Shown: one piece after another, positions 5,593 to 13,065 of the stretch | Position numbering within the stretch: position 1 is the first letter of the stretch | Layout: each line of letters opens with the position of its first letter | DNA from: a virus | IMG/VR virus record: IMGVR_UViG_3300025282_000197 | Coordinates: 1-26,892 of that record | Length of the DNA: 26,892 bases | Strand: one strand, 5' to 3' | Notes under the pieces: model-generated | Database searches by the model: none | The model's input: only the letters and a program-made list of their open reading frames with translations | Told to the model about the DNA's origin: nothing | Translations under genes and position numbers: made by a program

Positions 5593-6896
5593 CTTTTAAT
5601 TATTTTAACCTCTCTGTTTTTAATTGGAAACCTGTTTATGAAGAAATATCTAACCATATCTCCGCCATGATCGTGATAACCATCTTTCAGGCTCTCAGGC
5701 TTGAGATCGCCTGTTGTTTCCGGGTATCTCAGGCTCTCTAAATCTTCCTGAATGCCCTTACAATGTTCGTTAATGTGAAACCTTCTGCTGCCATCCGCAC
5801 TTTCTATAAATGCACGAACATGGCTCTCGCCGGAGGCTTTGTTCTTTGAAGTTTTATCTCTTACAGCTTTAACTATTATGCCATTGCGGCGAAATATCTC
5901 AATATCACCAAGCCCGGATTGCCCCTGTGCCTGCATACCTGCCGGATCGCCGAAATATTGCACAATATTGTAACTCTTAGCCTTAATAAGCTCAATTAAG
6001 GTATCCGTTTTAATATTTTCCTCGTGTATAATTTCATCTATCATATTGATATGCTCGATACCGCCAACTTTATATACCTGAAACCAACCAACAGCAGGCA
6101 TACGATACCCGAAGTCAATAGCACAGTAAGTTGGAAAATTAGAGCTATAAGGGTAATGCCCAACATCAAGATTGCGATCAAAAGGATATACCCTACCTGC
6201 GAAACTCGTGAATTTAGCACCATATTCCTGATCGAATACCTCCTTACTCATATTTCGTTTACGTTCTATGATTACGGCATTTTTCTCACCACCCGGATAG
6301 GCATGGAAGTTCTCCCAAGCCGGGGCAGTGTGAGATTCCCAAACATTATCAGATTTACCGAGGAGATATTTATCATAAACCCAGTTAAAGCCTTGAGGTG
6401 TAGTTATGAAGATAGCCTTGCCGTTTCGCCTGCCAACCGCCGGTGAGATGTATTGATCCCATATATCCATCCTCATTTTCGCAGCTTCATCTAAAATAAC
6501 CAGATCATACTCATCACCAACAAGCGAATCTGGATTATCCGCCGATAAACCATCTATGGTTGAACCCCAGCGAAAAGTAACGTGCTGATCTTTCTCAGAT
6601 GATTTAACTACATCCTTTTTATTCGGAATAACCATAGTACGCCATATTTCATCAAAGAGCAGTTTAGATTTCTTATAAGATAGCCCCACAAGGGCAACTT
6701 TTTTATTTGGCAACGAAGCCATAAACGATGCTTCCTTCGCAGAAGCATAAGTTTTTCCATACCCACGCCCACAAACAATAACGAAGAAACGAGAGCTTTT
6801 CTTTTTTGGGAAGTGAAGCATGGATTGTCCCCTGTGAGGCTTATAGCCCATAAAGTCAAACCACTCCCGTTTGTATGTAGTGAGATTGTTATTCAA
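5589..6896 (-). CDS. terL: Terminase large subunit, 435 aa
   Basis: Both enzymatic halves are visible. ATPase: Walker A GRGYGKT (43-49), Walker B DLVILDEA (131-138), and coupling motif ITTPQG (164-169). RNase H-like nuclease: AIDFG with D261, FGDPAG (315-320), and the C-terminal DHGGDMVRY with D413 as the third acidic position. It pumps DNA into the prohead and cuts concatemers. The frame opens only from TTG at 6896, right after an in-frame TAG; an internal ATG at 6851 (MGYKPHRGQ) is an alternative but would remove residues that look conserved (REWFDF). There is no good SD at the TTG, so the start is uncertain. First gene of the minus-strand packaging block. Confidence 0.93.
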   Translation of the reverse strand: MNNNLTTYKREWFDFMGYKPHRGQSMLHFPKKKSSRFFVIVCGRGYGKTYASAKEASFMASLPNKKVALVGLSYKKSKLLFDEIWRTMVIPNKKDVVKSSEKDQHVTFRWGSTIDGLSADNPDSLVGDEYDLVILDEAAKMRMDIWDQYISPAVGRRNGKAIFITTPQGFNWVYDKYLLGKSDNVWESHTAPAWENFHAYPGGEKNAVIIERKRNMSKEVFDQEYGAKFTSFAGRVYPFDRNLDVGHYPYSSNFPTYCAIDFGYRMPAVGWFQVYKVGGIEHINMIDEIIHEENIKTDTLIELIKAKSYNIVQYFGDPAGMQAQGQSGLGDIEIFRRNGIIVKAVRDKTSKNKASGESHVRAFIESADGSRRFHINEHCKGIQEDLESLRYPETTGDLKPESLKDGYHDHGGDMVRYFFINRFPIKNREVKIIKR

Positions 6897-7037
6897 ATTC
6901 TAAGGTGCTTTAAAGTATTACTTTAAATTATTAGCGAAAGTATTGTAAATACTTGCATAATGTTTCTATGTTAATTTAAGTTTAGTTATCCGAATCGTGC
7001 AAGAATTTGCACACTTAACCAAAAAAAGGAGGGCAGT
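6897..7037. promoter_or_regulatory. Divergent control region between terminase and scaffold genes
   Basis: This 141-bp gap separates two outward transcription units and must hold promoters for both. It contains three perfect dyads: 6909-6927 (TTTAAAGT-ATT-ACTTTAAA), 6938-6954 (AAGTATT-GTA-AATACTT) and 6997-7012 (GTGCAA-GAAT-TTGCAC). AAAGTATT is also a direct repeat at 6912 and 6937, 25 bp apart. TTGCATAATG at 6954-6963 could contain a -10-like element for the plus strand. The region ends with a strong SD (AAAGGAGG) for the scaffold gene. Confidence 0.6.
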
Positions 7038-7577
7038 ATGCCTGAAGAATTAGTACAAGATACCGTACAAGAGAACCTTGATATTAAGGTAGAGAATAAG
7101 CCAGAAGCTAACGCCGATTCTGGGTTATTGCAAGAAGTGATGGCAAAGAAAGCTGCAATTAAAGAATTGCAAGCTAAATTGGCTGAACATGAAGCTGCAA
7201 GCGAAAAGAGGCGACAGGAGCAACTTTCCGATGATGGAAAAAAAGATGAACTCATAGCTGAACTTAATTCAAAAGTTGAGAAACTGGAAGGCGAATATAC
7301 TCGGCTCTCAAAATATGAGGATGATGAAAAAACTTCACTCATCACATCTATAGCTTCTGATGAAGCGGAAGCGGAAGAGCTTTCAAAAGAAAGCCTTTCT
7401 ACGCTTCGCTTATTAAATAAAAAGATTGCTACCAAGCCTTCTGAAGCTCCTACTGCTCGTGGATCGGTCGGGAATCAACCGCCGCCAAAGGATTGGACTA
7501 AATTAAGTCCTGATGAGCTTAGAAGTAGTTGGGGTGATATAGTAAAAGATGCTATTTCAAGAGGCAATAAAAATTAA
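7038..7577 (+). CDS. Capsid scaffolding protein, putative, 179 aa
   Basis: An acidic, low-aromatic protein with a long coiled-coil stretch (about residues 30-95: LQEVMAKKAAIKELQAKLAE...) and an unstructured Pro-rich patch (residues near 150, NQPPPKDW). A short C-terminal helical tail (LRSSWGDIVKDAISRGNKN) follows. This plan, and the position directly before the major capsid gene, are typical of phage scaffolds, where the C-terminal basic helix binds coat protein. It starts at ATG 7038 after AAAGGAGGGCAGT, one of the strongest SDs in the window. No protease motif is seen, so scaffold removal would be by exit or by another enzyme. Confidence 0.75.
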   Translation: MPEELVQDTVQENLDIKVENKPEANADSGLLQEVMAKKAAIKELQAKLAEHEAASEKRRQEQLSDDGKKDELIAELNSKVEKLEGEYTRLSKYEDDEKTSLITSIASDEAEAEELSKESLSTLRLLNKKIATKPSEAPTARGSVGNQPPPKDWTKLSPDELRSSWGDIVKDAISRGNKN

Positions 7578-7604
7578 AAGCGTTATTACGCAAAGGAGAA
7601 ATAA

Positions 7605-8471
7605 ATGGCTTATTTAGACACAACCACAGGTGCAAATTTTATACCTGAATTATGGTCAGAACCTATTTACAAGTTCTTTTTTAGAAAGTTGAAGTTGAGA
7701 AATTCTGTAGATGATTATAGTGCTATGGTTAAAGATGCAGGAGATACAATACATATTCCAAAAATACAAATGGATGGCGTAGAAAGCAAAACTGCTTCAA
7801 GTGCTCTTTCTTTTTCAATAGCGGGAACTGAAGGAAAAGTTGATTTAGATATCAATAATTGGAAATACCTTGCTAATGTTTTTGAAGATATGGCTGTAAT
7901 TCAATCAAACTCTGAGCTGATGGGTAAATATACAAAAATGTACGGAGAGGCACTTGCAAGAAAAGTTGAAACTGATTTGTGGGCAGAGCTTGATGGCTTT
8001 CAAACAAGAGTAGATGTACCTGCGAATAATACATTTACAGTAGCTACATTAGAAACAGTTCTTGCCAATTTGTATTCTTTTGATATTGATCCCAATGATT
8101 GCTCAATGGCTTTAAGTAATCTATTGTTGGCAGATATACTTGATCCCTCTGCCGGTGTAGCTCAGTATTTCATAAGACAAGACGCAGTTGGCGATGGATC
8201 AGGATTAAGAACAGGTGCTGTTGGTTTAATATATGGAATGGATGTGTTCCATACTGCAGCAGCCCCAACGGCAACTACTAACGACCTTGCGATTGGTGCT
8301 GTCTATCCATCAAACGCCTGTGTAATAGCTATGCAGCAAGACATCAGGGTTCAGGCTCAATATGATGTAGCATATCTTGGAACAAAAGTTGTTGCAGATA
8401 TGATCTATGGAATGAAGCTGGTTGATGAATCAGGGGATTTGAGAGGAATGAATCTCGTTAATCTTGGTTAA
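7605..8471 (+). CDS. Major capsid protein, 288 aa
   Basis: It follows the scaffold gene and has AAAGGAGAAATAA before the ATG, a leader expected of a highly expressed gene. The N-terminus (MAYLDTTTGANFIPELWSEP) leads to a long-helix/spine region, then 'DAGDTIHIPKI' strands, and an extended C-terminal region with 'GLIYGMDVFHTAAAP' and 'GMKLVDESGDLRGMNLV'. These features match HK97-fold major capsid proteins from many uncultured siphoviruses. At 288 residues it is compact, with no obvious cleavable delta domain, in line with a separate scaffold. A small stem (GCGT-TATT-ACGC, 7580-7591) precedes its SD and a strong hairpin follows its stop. Confidence 0.85.
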   Translation: MAYLDTTTGANFIPELWSEPIYKFFFRKLKLRNSVDDYSAMVKDAGDTIHIPKIQMDGVESKTASSALSFSIAGTEGKVDLDINNWKYLANVFEDMAVIQSNSELMGKYTKMYGEALARKVETDLWAELDGFQTRVDVPANNTFTVATLETVLANLYSFDIDPNDCSMALSNLLLADILDPSAGVAQYFIRQDAVGDGSGLRTGAVGLIYGMDVFHTAAAPTATTNDLAIGAVYPSNACVIAMQQDIRVQAQYDVAYLGTKVVADMIYGMKLVDESGDLRGMNLVNLG

Positions 8472-8490
8472 TCTTAATGGTTAATTAAAT

Positions 8491-8518
8491 ATAAGGGGTG
8501 GGTTCTCCTGCCCCTTAT
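8491..8518 (+). terminator. Strong hairpin after the major capsid gene (attenuator or mRNA stabiliser)
   Basis: ATAAGGGG (8491-8498) pairs with CCCCTTAT (8511-8518). Inner pairs G8501-C8508 and G8502-C8507 plus two wobble pairs extend it to 12 bp with loop TTCT. No U tract follows, so it is probably not a simple terminator. TCTCCT (8504-8509) is complementary to AGGAGA in the next gene's SD (8524-8529). Confidence 0.6.
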
Positions 8519-8533
8519 GTTAAAGGAGAGTTT

Positions 8534-8707
8534 ATGATATATTTAAAAGCTGTAAATGGTCAGGTTAAAACATATAAAGACCATGATGTGAAAACAATAG
8601 AATCGTTATTAGCTACAGGCAAATGGGTGAGAGTAGAAGGCTTAAAAGATGTTGCTCCCTATTCTAACCCAAAAACAGCTAAAAAGAAAGCAGCTAAAAA
8701 GAAATGA
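8534..8707 (+). CDS. Small Lys-tailed protein, 57 aa
   Basis: Start at ATG 8534 with AAAGGAGAG and a 3-bp spacer; the GTG further upstream lies inside the hairpin and is rejected. The protein (MIYLKAVNGQVKTYKDHDVK...) has an N-terminal strand pattern, KWVRVEG, and ends in a lysine/alanine run (KTAKKKAAKKK). Small proteins of this type directly after the capsid gene are common in phages; a capsid-associated or DNA-binding role is possible but unproven. Its stop overlaps the next start (ATGA). The downstream gene at 14740 is a similar size and also has a basic end. Confidence 0.65.
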   Translation: MIYLKAVNGQVKTYKDHDVKTIESLLATGKWVRVEGLKDVAPYSNPKTAKKKAAKKK

Positions 8708-8883
8708 GTAAAAATTCACTAACGGGGAAAAATAGAGTTGTTCGCAAAAAGGGCGATCTTACTGGTAGCGGTAAAGGTGATTGGCTTCGGGTTGGCTTAA
8801 TTGATGAGCAGTATAAAAAGAATTACGATAAAATATTCGGGAAGCAATGCCAAAATTCGGCAGACGATCTAAAGAACGCTTAG
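8704..8883 (+). CDS. Small basic protein overlapping the endopeptidase gene, 59 aa
   Basis: ATG 8704 overlaps the previous stop (ATGA). The 59-residue product begins MSKNSLTGKNRVVRKKGDLT, contains GKGDWLRVGLID, and ends DDLKNA. Its last 37 bp overlap the start of the endopeptidase gene in another frame. It is strongly basic at the N-terminus. No family recognised. The gapless overlap on both sides supports real translation, since otherwise 140 bp would be empty in a packed gene row. Confidence 0.55.
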   Translation: MSKNSLTGKNRVVRKKGDLTGSGKGDWLRVGLIDEQYKKNYDKIFGKQCQNSADDLKNA

Positions 8884-9278
8884 ATACCTGCCACCCAGAT
8901 TTACAAGTTTTATTTAATCATGTAATTGAGAGAATTGATTGCTCTGTACTCTGTGGGCATCGGGGTAAAGAGGATCAAAATAAGGCTGTAGCTGAGGGCA
9001 GATCGAAAGCAGTTTACCCAAAAGGGCGGCATAACGCCAGCCCATCTTTAGCTTGCGATGTAGCCCCGTATCCTGTTGATTGGAATGATAGAGAGAGGTG
9101 GTTTTATTTTGCGGGCTTTGTTCTCGCTACAGCTAAAATTTTAAAGGAATTAGGCGAAATATCTCACAATATCAGGTGGGGCGGTAACTGGCGGGGCTTT
9201 AATAACGGGATCATTGATTTTAAGAAGAATACCTTTGATGATCTTCCACACTTTGAGATCATAAGTGAAAAAAATTAG
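8847..9278 (+). CDS. Endolysin: M15-type L-alanyl-D-glutamate peptidase, 143 aa
   Basis: A compact peptidase of the VanY/M15 group. The visible active-site pattern is GHRG (37-40), then RHNASPSLACDVAP with zinc ligands H62 and D71, and LPHFE with the third ligand H135. These spacings and the IRWGGNW segment fit phage L-Ala-D-Glu endopeptidases such as those of T5-like phages. It cuts the peptide stem of peptidoglycan at lysis. There is no signal peptide or cell-wall-binding domain, so it needs a holin to reach the wall; single-domain lysins of this size are usual for phages of Gram-negative-type hosts. Small membrane proteins follow at once. Confidence 0.88.
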   Translation: MPKFGRRSKERLDTCHPDLQVLFNHVIERIDCSVLCGHRGKEDQNKAVAEGRSKAVYPKGRHNASPSLACDVAPYPVDWNDRERWFYFAGFVLATAKILKELGEISHNIRWGGNWRGFNNGIIDFKKNTFDDLPHFEIISEKN

Positions 9279-9486
9279 CATAGGAAACTGGATAACTATA
9301 GGGCTTGTATTTGGCAACCTATTATTTACGGCGGGAATAATATCGGAAAACATAGAAACCGTCCAAAATGATGCAAATATGGCTCTCAAAATGGCAATCT
9401 CAAATGATAAGCGGGTTGCAGTGTTAGAATCCAAGATAGATCAGGGCTTTTCAAATTTAGAAAAGTTAATTGTAAATGGGAAATAA
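9265..9486 (+). CDS. Small membrane protein with coiled coil, lysis-associated, 73 aa
   Basis: Start is GTG at 9265, overlapping the end of the endolysin gene. The N-terminus is basic (MKKISIGNW) followed by one membrane segment (about residues 8-25, WITIGLVFGNLLFTAGII) and then a coiled-coil-like tail (NDKRVAVLESKIDQGFSNLEKL). This layout (short N-terminus, one membrane helix, charged coiled coil) is seen in XhlA-like and pinholin/antiholin-like proteins. It probably helps the endolysin reach the wall. It overlaps the next gene (TAATG). Which of the two membrane proteins is the holin cannot be told. Confidence 0.55.
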   Translation: MKKISIGNWITIGLVFGNLLFTAGIISENIETVQNDANMALKMAISNDKRVAVLESKIDQGFSNLEKLIVNGK

Positions 9487-9773
9487 TGGAACAGATTATA
9501 CTTGTTGCAGAAAAGTTTGGATTACCAGTTGTAATGCTTGGGGCGGTTCTGTGGGGTATTGTGAAAATGTTTAACTGGCTGGCAAACGATTTAACGGTGC
9601 AGATAAAAAAGAACGAAGAGCGCATAGAGAATATTGTTATTAAACTGATTGATAATTCTAAAAAGGAAAGAGAATTAAACAGGGAGAATTTTTATTCCAT
9701 CTTAAACAGGATGGATGCCCTTGTGGATATATTGGTAAAACTTACAGGAAACGGACTTGGGAGAAAAGAATGA
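9486..9773 (+). CDS. Holin-like protein (one membrane helix plus coiled coil), 95 aa
   Basis: The first helix is amphipathic (MEQIILVAEKF), followed by a membrane segment (about 12-30, GLPVVMLGAVLWGIVKMFNW) and a long coiled coil (IKKNEERIENIVIKLIDNSKKERELN...). This architecture resembles BhlA/UviB-type holin-like proteins. Its position right behind the endolysin and the other membrane protein supports a role in lysis timing. The start overlaps the preceding stop, and its own stop overlaps the next ATG (ATGA). The identity as holin is inferred from layout only. Confidence 0.6.
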   Translation: MEQIILVAEKFGLPVVMLGAVLWGIVKMFNWLANDLTVQIKKNEERIENIVIKLIDNSKKERELNRENFYSILNRMDALVDILVKLTGNGLGRKE

Positions 9774-9958
9774 ATAAAGTATTAGCTGTGATACAGAATT
9801 TGGCAGTTAAAATGGTTTTAGGTCAAAAGGATAAAATCGTTGAAGCTATTAATAAGAAGATTGATATTCCTTTTGCCTCTGAAAAAGATGAGAAGGAACT
9901 GCTGGAAGGTATATGGGAACTTATTGAAGAAGGCATAAAGGATGCCTTTAAAAAGTGA
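9770..9958 (+). CDS. Small hypothetical protein, 62 aa, in lysis block
   Basis: MNKVLAVIQNLAVKMVLGQK starts the protein, which is largely helical and amphipathic (INKKIDIPFASEKDEKELLEGIWELIEEGIKDAF). A GGGAGA SD lies upstream and ATGA overlap links it to the holin-like gene. It has no membrane segment of full length. Many siphophages carry such a short helical protein after the lysis genes with no known role. Coupled by GTGA overlap to the next ORF. Confidence 0.55.
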   Translation: MNKVLAVIQNLAVKMVLGQKDKIVEAINKKIDIPFASEKDEKELLEGIWELIEEGIKDAFKK

Positions 9959-10125
9959 TTGGCTCTCTGATACTAAGGATTGCCCCGAAAATAACCCAGA
10001 TAGTGGTAGAAGAATTGGCACATCGCTTTAAGCCTGTTGAGAAGTATGTCTTTGAGGACAATGAGCTTGATTTAAAAGTTGCGGAATTAGAAAAAAGAAT
10101 TAAAAAATTAGAGAATGCTGAATAA
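9955..10125 (+). CDS. Small hypothetical protein, 56 aa, GTG start
   Basis: GTG at 9955 overlaps the previous stop (GTGA). The product begins MIGSLILRIAPKITQIVVEE and ends in a coiled coil (VAELEKRIKKLENAE) with clear heptads. The open frame fills the gap exactly between two genes and its stop lies 11 bp inside the next. The mix of a hydrophobic N-terminal helix and a C-terminal coiled coil fits a small virion or lysis accessory protein. Unknown function. Confidence 0.55.
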   Translation: MIGSLILRIAPKITQIVVEELAHRFKPVEKYVFEDNELDLKVAELEKRIKKLENAE

Positions 10126-10690
10126 CCTCACAGTAGATCATTATGATGGTATGCGAGCTGTAAAGGTGGGTGATAAATCTACCTGTATGGATATTGGCGA
10201 ATCATCTGTGCGTTTTAACGGTGAAATCTATACAACCGTTGGTTTAAATGTAGGTGGTACTGTTATTGATAGTAATTTTCGTAAGATTATTAACACAGGC
10301 TGGTATGCCTCTGTTTCTACGAAGATTTATATGCCTCTTAATGGTTATATTATTGAAAAGACATCCACTACATCAAGCAATGAATATCTTGCTTTTATCT
10401 GCCCCTATGATGGCGAGGTTGAGCAAGTTATTTGCAGGAGTGAGGCTGCCTGTGGGAGTACGATAGTGGGTGTGCATTTATCTTCAAATGGGGTTGAAGT
10501 ACCGAGTGCCACTGCATCTTATACGGTTACGGAAAATATGGCTGTGGATGATACTTCTTATAAGTTCGCCTTTGATTCTGCCACGTTTTCAGCAGGGCAG
10601 GTGATGGCTATTTCTTTTGATCCTACCAGTATTAGTTATGATACCAATGCCACCATTGTATTGAAGTTTGATTTGAAGAAGGGTTTGTAA
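10115..10690 (+). CDS. Beta-rich virion protein (decoration or fibre-like), 191 aa
   Basis: The sequence is dominated by alternating beta strands and S/T/V residues. The C-terminal half has a 'YKFAFDSATFSAGQVMAISF' strand pair followed by NATIVLKFDLKKG, a layout I associate with receptor- or fibre-type beta-sandwich domains of phage structural proteins. The N-terminus (VDHYDGMRAVKVGD) looks like a short attachment segment. No signal peptide. It is linked by TAATG to the fibre-like protein that follows, so both probably belong to one virion substructure. Position after lysis genes and before the neck genes suggests a capsid or neck fibre. Function inferred from composition only. Confidence 0.5.
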   Translation: MLNNLTVDHYDGMRAVKVGDKSTCMDIGESSVRFNGEIYTTVGLNVGGTVIDSNFRKIINTGWYASVSTKIYMPLNGYIIEKTSTTSSNEYLAFICPYDGEVEQVICRSEAACGSTIVGVHLSSNGVEVPSATASYTVTENMAVDDTSYKFAFDSATFSAGQVMAISFDPTSISYDTNATIVLKFDLKKGL

Positions 10691-11481
10691 TGGCTTCGCT
10701 TACAGGCAAATCACCAGCACAGTTCTATAAAGATTTACCTCATATATCTAATTCTAATACGGGTATTGATGCTACAACCCGGAGAATATTTGATGGGGCT
10801 GGCAATACAATTTCTATTCTACTTTCTGATGATGTTTTGGGGGTTCAGCCGGCAAATGATGATACTACTGGAACATTTTATGTTAAGAAGAACAATGGCA
10901 GTACAGTTTTTAATGTAGATACAACAAATTCACTTGTAAAAACTGGCGCAGAACAAGTTAATGCTACTACGCAATATAAATACTTTTCATCAATGGGGCT
11001 TGTGCCGTTAGCAGGAAGCCACATGGTTTTGTTTGGCAATCCATCTGGGCATTATGGAACAACCGTTTCTGAAGAAGAGCTTGGCAGCGGTACTGATCCC
11101 GCAACTACAAAGGATATGAGTACCGGCAATGATGCCGCCTATTGGACAGCCTTTTTATGGTATTTACCTGATGCTATCACTTTGGATGCTGTTCATGTAT
11201 TTATGGCTGTTAATTCTGCTACATCAGGGGATTTGAATTATCATTTAATGAGTTATGATATTGATATAGGCAACGGTGCAACTTCAGGAGATTTATCAGG
11301 GGGGGTTGTTTTGGCAGATGGTAGTGCTATTACGGGTGTAGATAGGTTAGCAATTGATTATCAGGCTTTAACAATCCAGAGTAGTGATGTAGATTCAAGG
11401 AAAGTAATTTTAGCAACGGTTGAATCTACAAGCACCTTTCCAGTATCAGTCAATATGAGCGTGAAATATCACATTAGATAA
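10690..11481 (+). CDS. Fibre-like virion protein, 263 aa
   Basis: The N-terminus follows a plan common in phage fibres: a short 'SLTGKSPAQFYKDLPHIS' start, then 'NSNTGIDATTRRIFDGAGNT' and a strand 'ISILLSDDVLGV'. Next is a repeat-like 'GTFYVKKNNGSTVFNVDTTN' segment like those in trimeric fibre shafts. The C-terminal half is beta-rich and may form the exposed domain. Start at ATG 10690 in TAATG overlap with the previous gene. It is encoded next to capsid and neck genes rather than at the tail end, so a head or neck fibre is as likely as a tail fibre. Confidence 0.55.
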   Translation: MASLTGKSPAQFYKDLPHISNSNTGIDATTRRIFDGAGNTISILLSDDVLGVQPANDDTTGTFYVKKNNGSTVFNVDTTNSLVKTGAEQVNATTQYKYFSSMGLVPLAGSHMVLFGNPSGHYGTTVSEEELGSGTDPATTKDMSTGNDAAYWTAFLWYLPDAITLDAVHVFMAVNSATSGDLNYHLMSYDIDIGNGATSGDLSGGVVLADGSAITGVDRLAIDYQALTIQSSDVDSRKVILATVESTSTFPVSVNMSVKYHIR

Positions 11482-11493
11482 GGAGAATTAGAA

Positions 11494-13065
11494 ATGGCAA
11501 AACATGGTGGAAAGACAAGAGGGGTAGGAAATGGTTTAGGCTTTCAAGGAACTTTTAATGGTGGAAATTTGGGACCTCCTACACTTGAAAAAACAAAATC
11601 AGTTTCTTATAATGCAACTACTTCAGATCAGATATTTGCCATATCTGCTGATGCTGGTGCGGCAACAAAAGAAGTAATGCCAGGTGCAGTTGAGGTTCAA
11701 AATACTGGTGGTGTACCTATCTTTTTAATGATAGGATATAGATCATATACAGATGATACCTCTGATGATGCTACTGATTATCTTCATGTATTATTAACAC
11801 CGGGAGAATCATTTAATCCACCAGTTCGTGGTGTAATATCAAGTGCTGCTGATAATACTATTATGTTTGGAACTGCTGTTGATAATGCTGCACCTGATGG
11901 GAATATGTACACAGAATTTTCTGATGGAGTTGCAGATATTGATAGTGCTACATCAGCGGGGATTGTGGGTAATGCGACAAATACAACTGTTTATTTAGAA
12001 CCATATACTTCGGCTGCTAACTGCTCGGCAAACCTATTTAGGGTTGGCGATCTAATTAGAGTTCGTAATGAAGTAATGGAAGTTACTGCAATAGGGGATA
12101 AATCAAATTTAGCTAATAATTATTTAACAGTTAAAAGAGATATGTATGGAACTGATGGTGGAACATCGGCAGTTGATAATGATAGTACAAGGCTGCCCTT
12201 TTTCAATGCTTACCACGACTTTGATAAATATACTGTTGCCCAAACTGATTCTAATGGCAAATTCAAGTGTTTCAACTTCTTTGGGCAGGGGCGTTCTGCA
12301 ACAGAAAGTCAAGGCATAATACCGGGCAGTTTTTCTGTAAAATTCTATAATTCCGGCTACCAAACCCTCGGATTATCTGGTATTACATCCTCTACAAACA
12401 CAGGCATTTCTGCCTCCACAGAATTAAAGCTGGATATTACAGTTGATGGTGGAACATTATTTCAGGATTTAACATTCACAACTGATAGTTCCAATGCGAA
12501 TTTTGGTGGCACTAATGGGCTTATTTCAAAGATACAAGATGCACTTGATACTCAATTCTATACAGCAGGGAATTTATTTGAGAAGAAAGTAACAGTAGGC
12601 ATAGCAAATGGTGATATTAAATTTACATCAGGAAGTAGTCTTTCGACATCCGCTATACTGCTTGCTGATACTGGTGATTCTGGGAGCTTTATTGATGCTG
12701 TTGCAAATGGCAGGATTCCAGCATCAGGAGATATACCCGCTGCTGTAGGTGCAAGGCTTCCTGATGATGTTGTTTATGATCGGATTACTTATGCTACATC
12801 TCCAAACACAGGGGCATTTGGCTATGATAATGGTGAAGGAAGATTATTTGGGATGTGTAATGGAACGATCAATTACGAAACCGGTGCAATAGATATGACA
12901 GGCTGTCCTGTTAATGCTGAATTTGTTGTAAGTGCTTTAACTAATTCTGCTTTCTCCGGCAAATTAAATGAAGCAGAAGCAGATCGTATTAATTCTATTG
13001 TTGAGATACTTGCAAATACACCAAGCCAGAAATGGGATGGTTCTGTTAAGGTAAGGAGTTGGTAA
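11494..13065 (+). CDS. Large beta-rich structural protein, 523 aa
   Basis: It has an excellent SD (AAGGAGAATTAGAA then ATG) after a 12-bp gap, so it is probably made in quantity. The N-terminus is Gly-rich and basic (MAKHGGKTRGVGNGLGFQG). The middle (about residues 185-235) contains 'RVGDLIRVRNEVMEVT...LTVKRDMYGT', a motif that recurs in the neck protein at 13109-14308. The C-terminal part ends in 'LPDDVVYDRITYATSPNTGA' and 'SPSQ..DGSVKVRSW'-type strands. It is probably a major decoration, fibre or neck-collar protein. No enzymatic motif is visible. Its stop TAA overlaps the start of a 14-codon ORF. Confidence 0.55.
   Translation: MAKHGGKTRGVGNGLGFQGTFNGGNLGPPTLEKTKSVSYNATTSDQIFAISADAGAATKEVMPGAVEVQNTGGVPIFLMIGYRSYTDDTSDDATDYLHVLLTPGESFNPPVRGVISSAADNTIMFGTAVDNAAPDGNMYTEFSDGVADIDSATSAGIVGNATNTTVYLEPYTSAANCSANLFRVGDLIRVRNEVMEVTAIGDKSNLANNYLTVKRDMYGTDGGTSAVDNDSTRLPFFNAYHDFDKYTVAQTDSNGKFKCFNFFGQGRSATESQGIIPGSFSVKFYNSGYQTLGLSGITSSTNTGISASTELKLDITVDGGTLFQDLTFTTDSSNANFGGTNGLISKIQDALDTQFYTAGNLFEKKVTVGIANGDIKFTSGSSLSTSAILLADTGDSGSFIDAVANGRIPASGDIPAAVGARLPDDVVYDRITYATSPNTGAFGYDNGEGRLFGMCNGTINYETGAIDMTGCPVNAEFVVSALTNSAFSGKLNEAEADRINSIVEILANTPSQKWDGSVKVRSW

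Noticed and set aside
6024-6446. Plus-strand 140-codon frame opposite the large terminase
   Set aside because: Antisense to conserved terminase motifs and without an SD.
6986-7435. Minus-strand 149-codon open frame, Ser-rich
   Set aside because: Antisense to the scaffold gene; the Ser/Phe-rich composition is typical of the reverse of a Glu/Lys-rich coiled-coil gene.
8498-8533. GTG start adding 12 residues to the 57-aa gene
   Set aside because: The extra codons form part of the hairpin, and the ATG at 8534 has the SD AAAGGAGAG.
10115-11481. Cohesin domain as partner of the dockerin
   Set aside because: The beta-rich proteins here do not show a recognisable cohesin pattern; a partner, if any, is not in this window as far as I can see.
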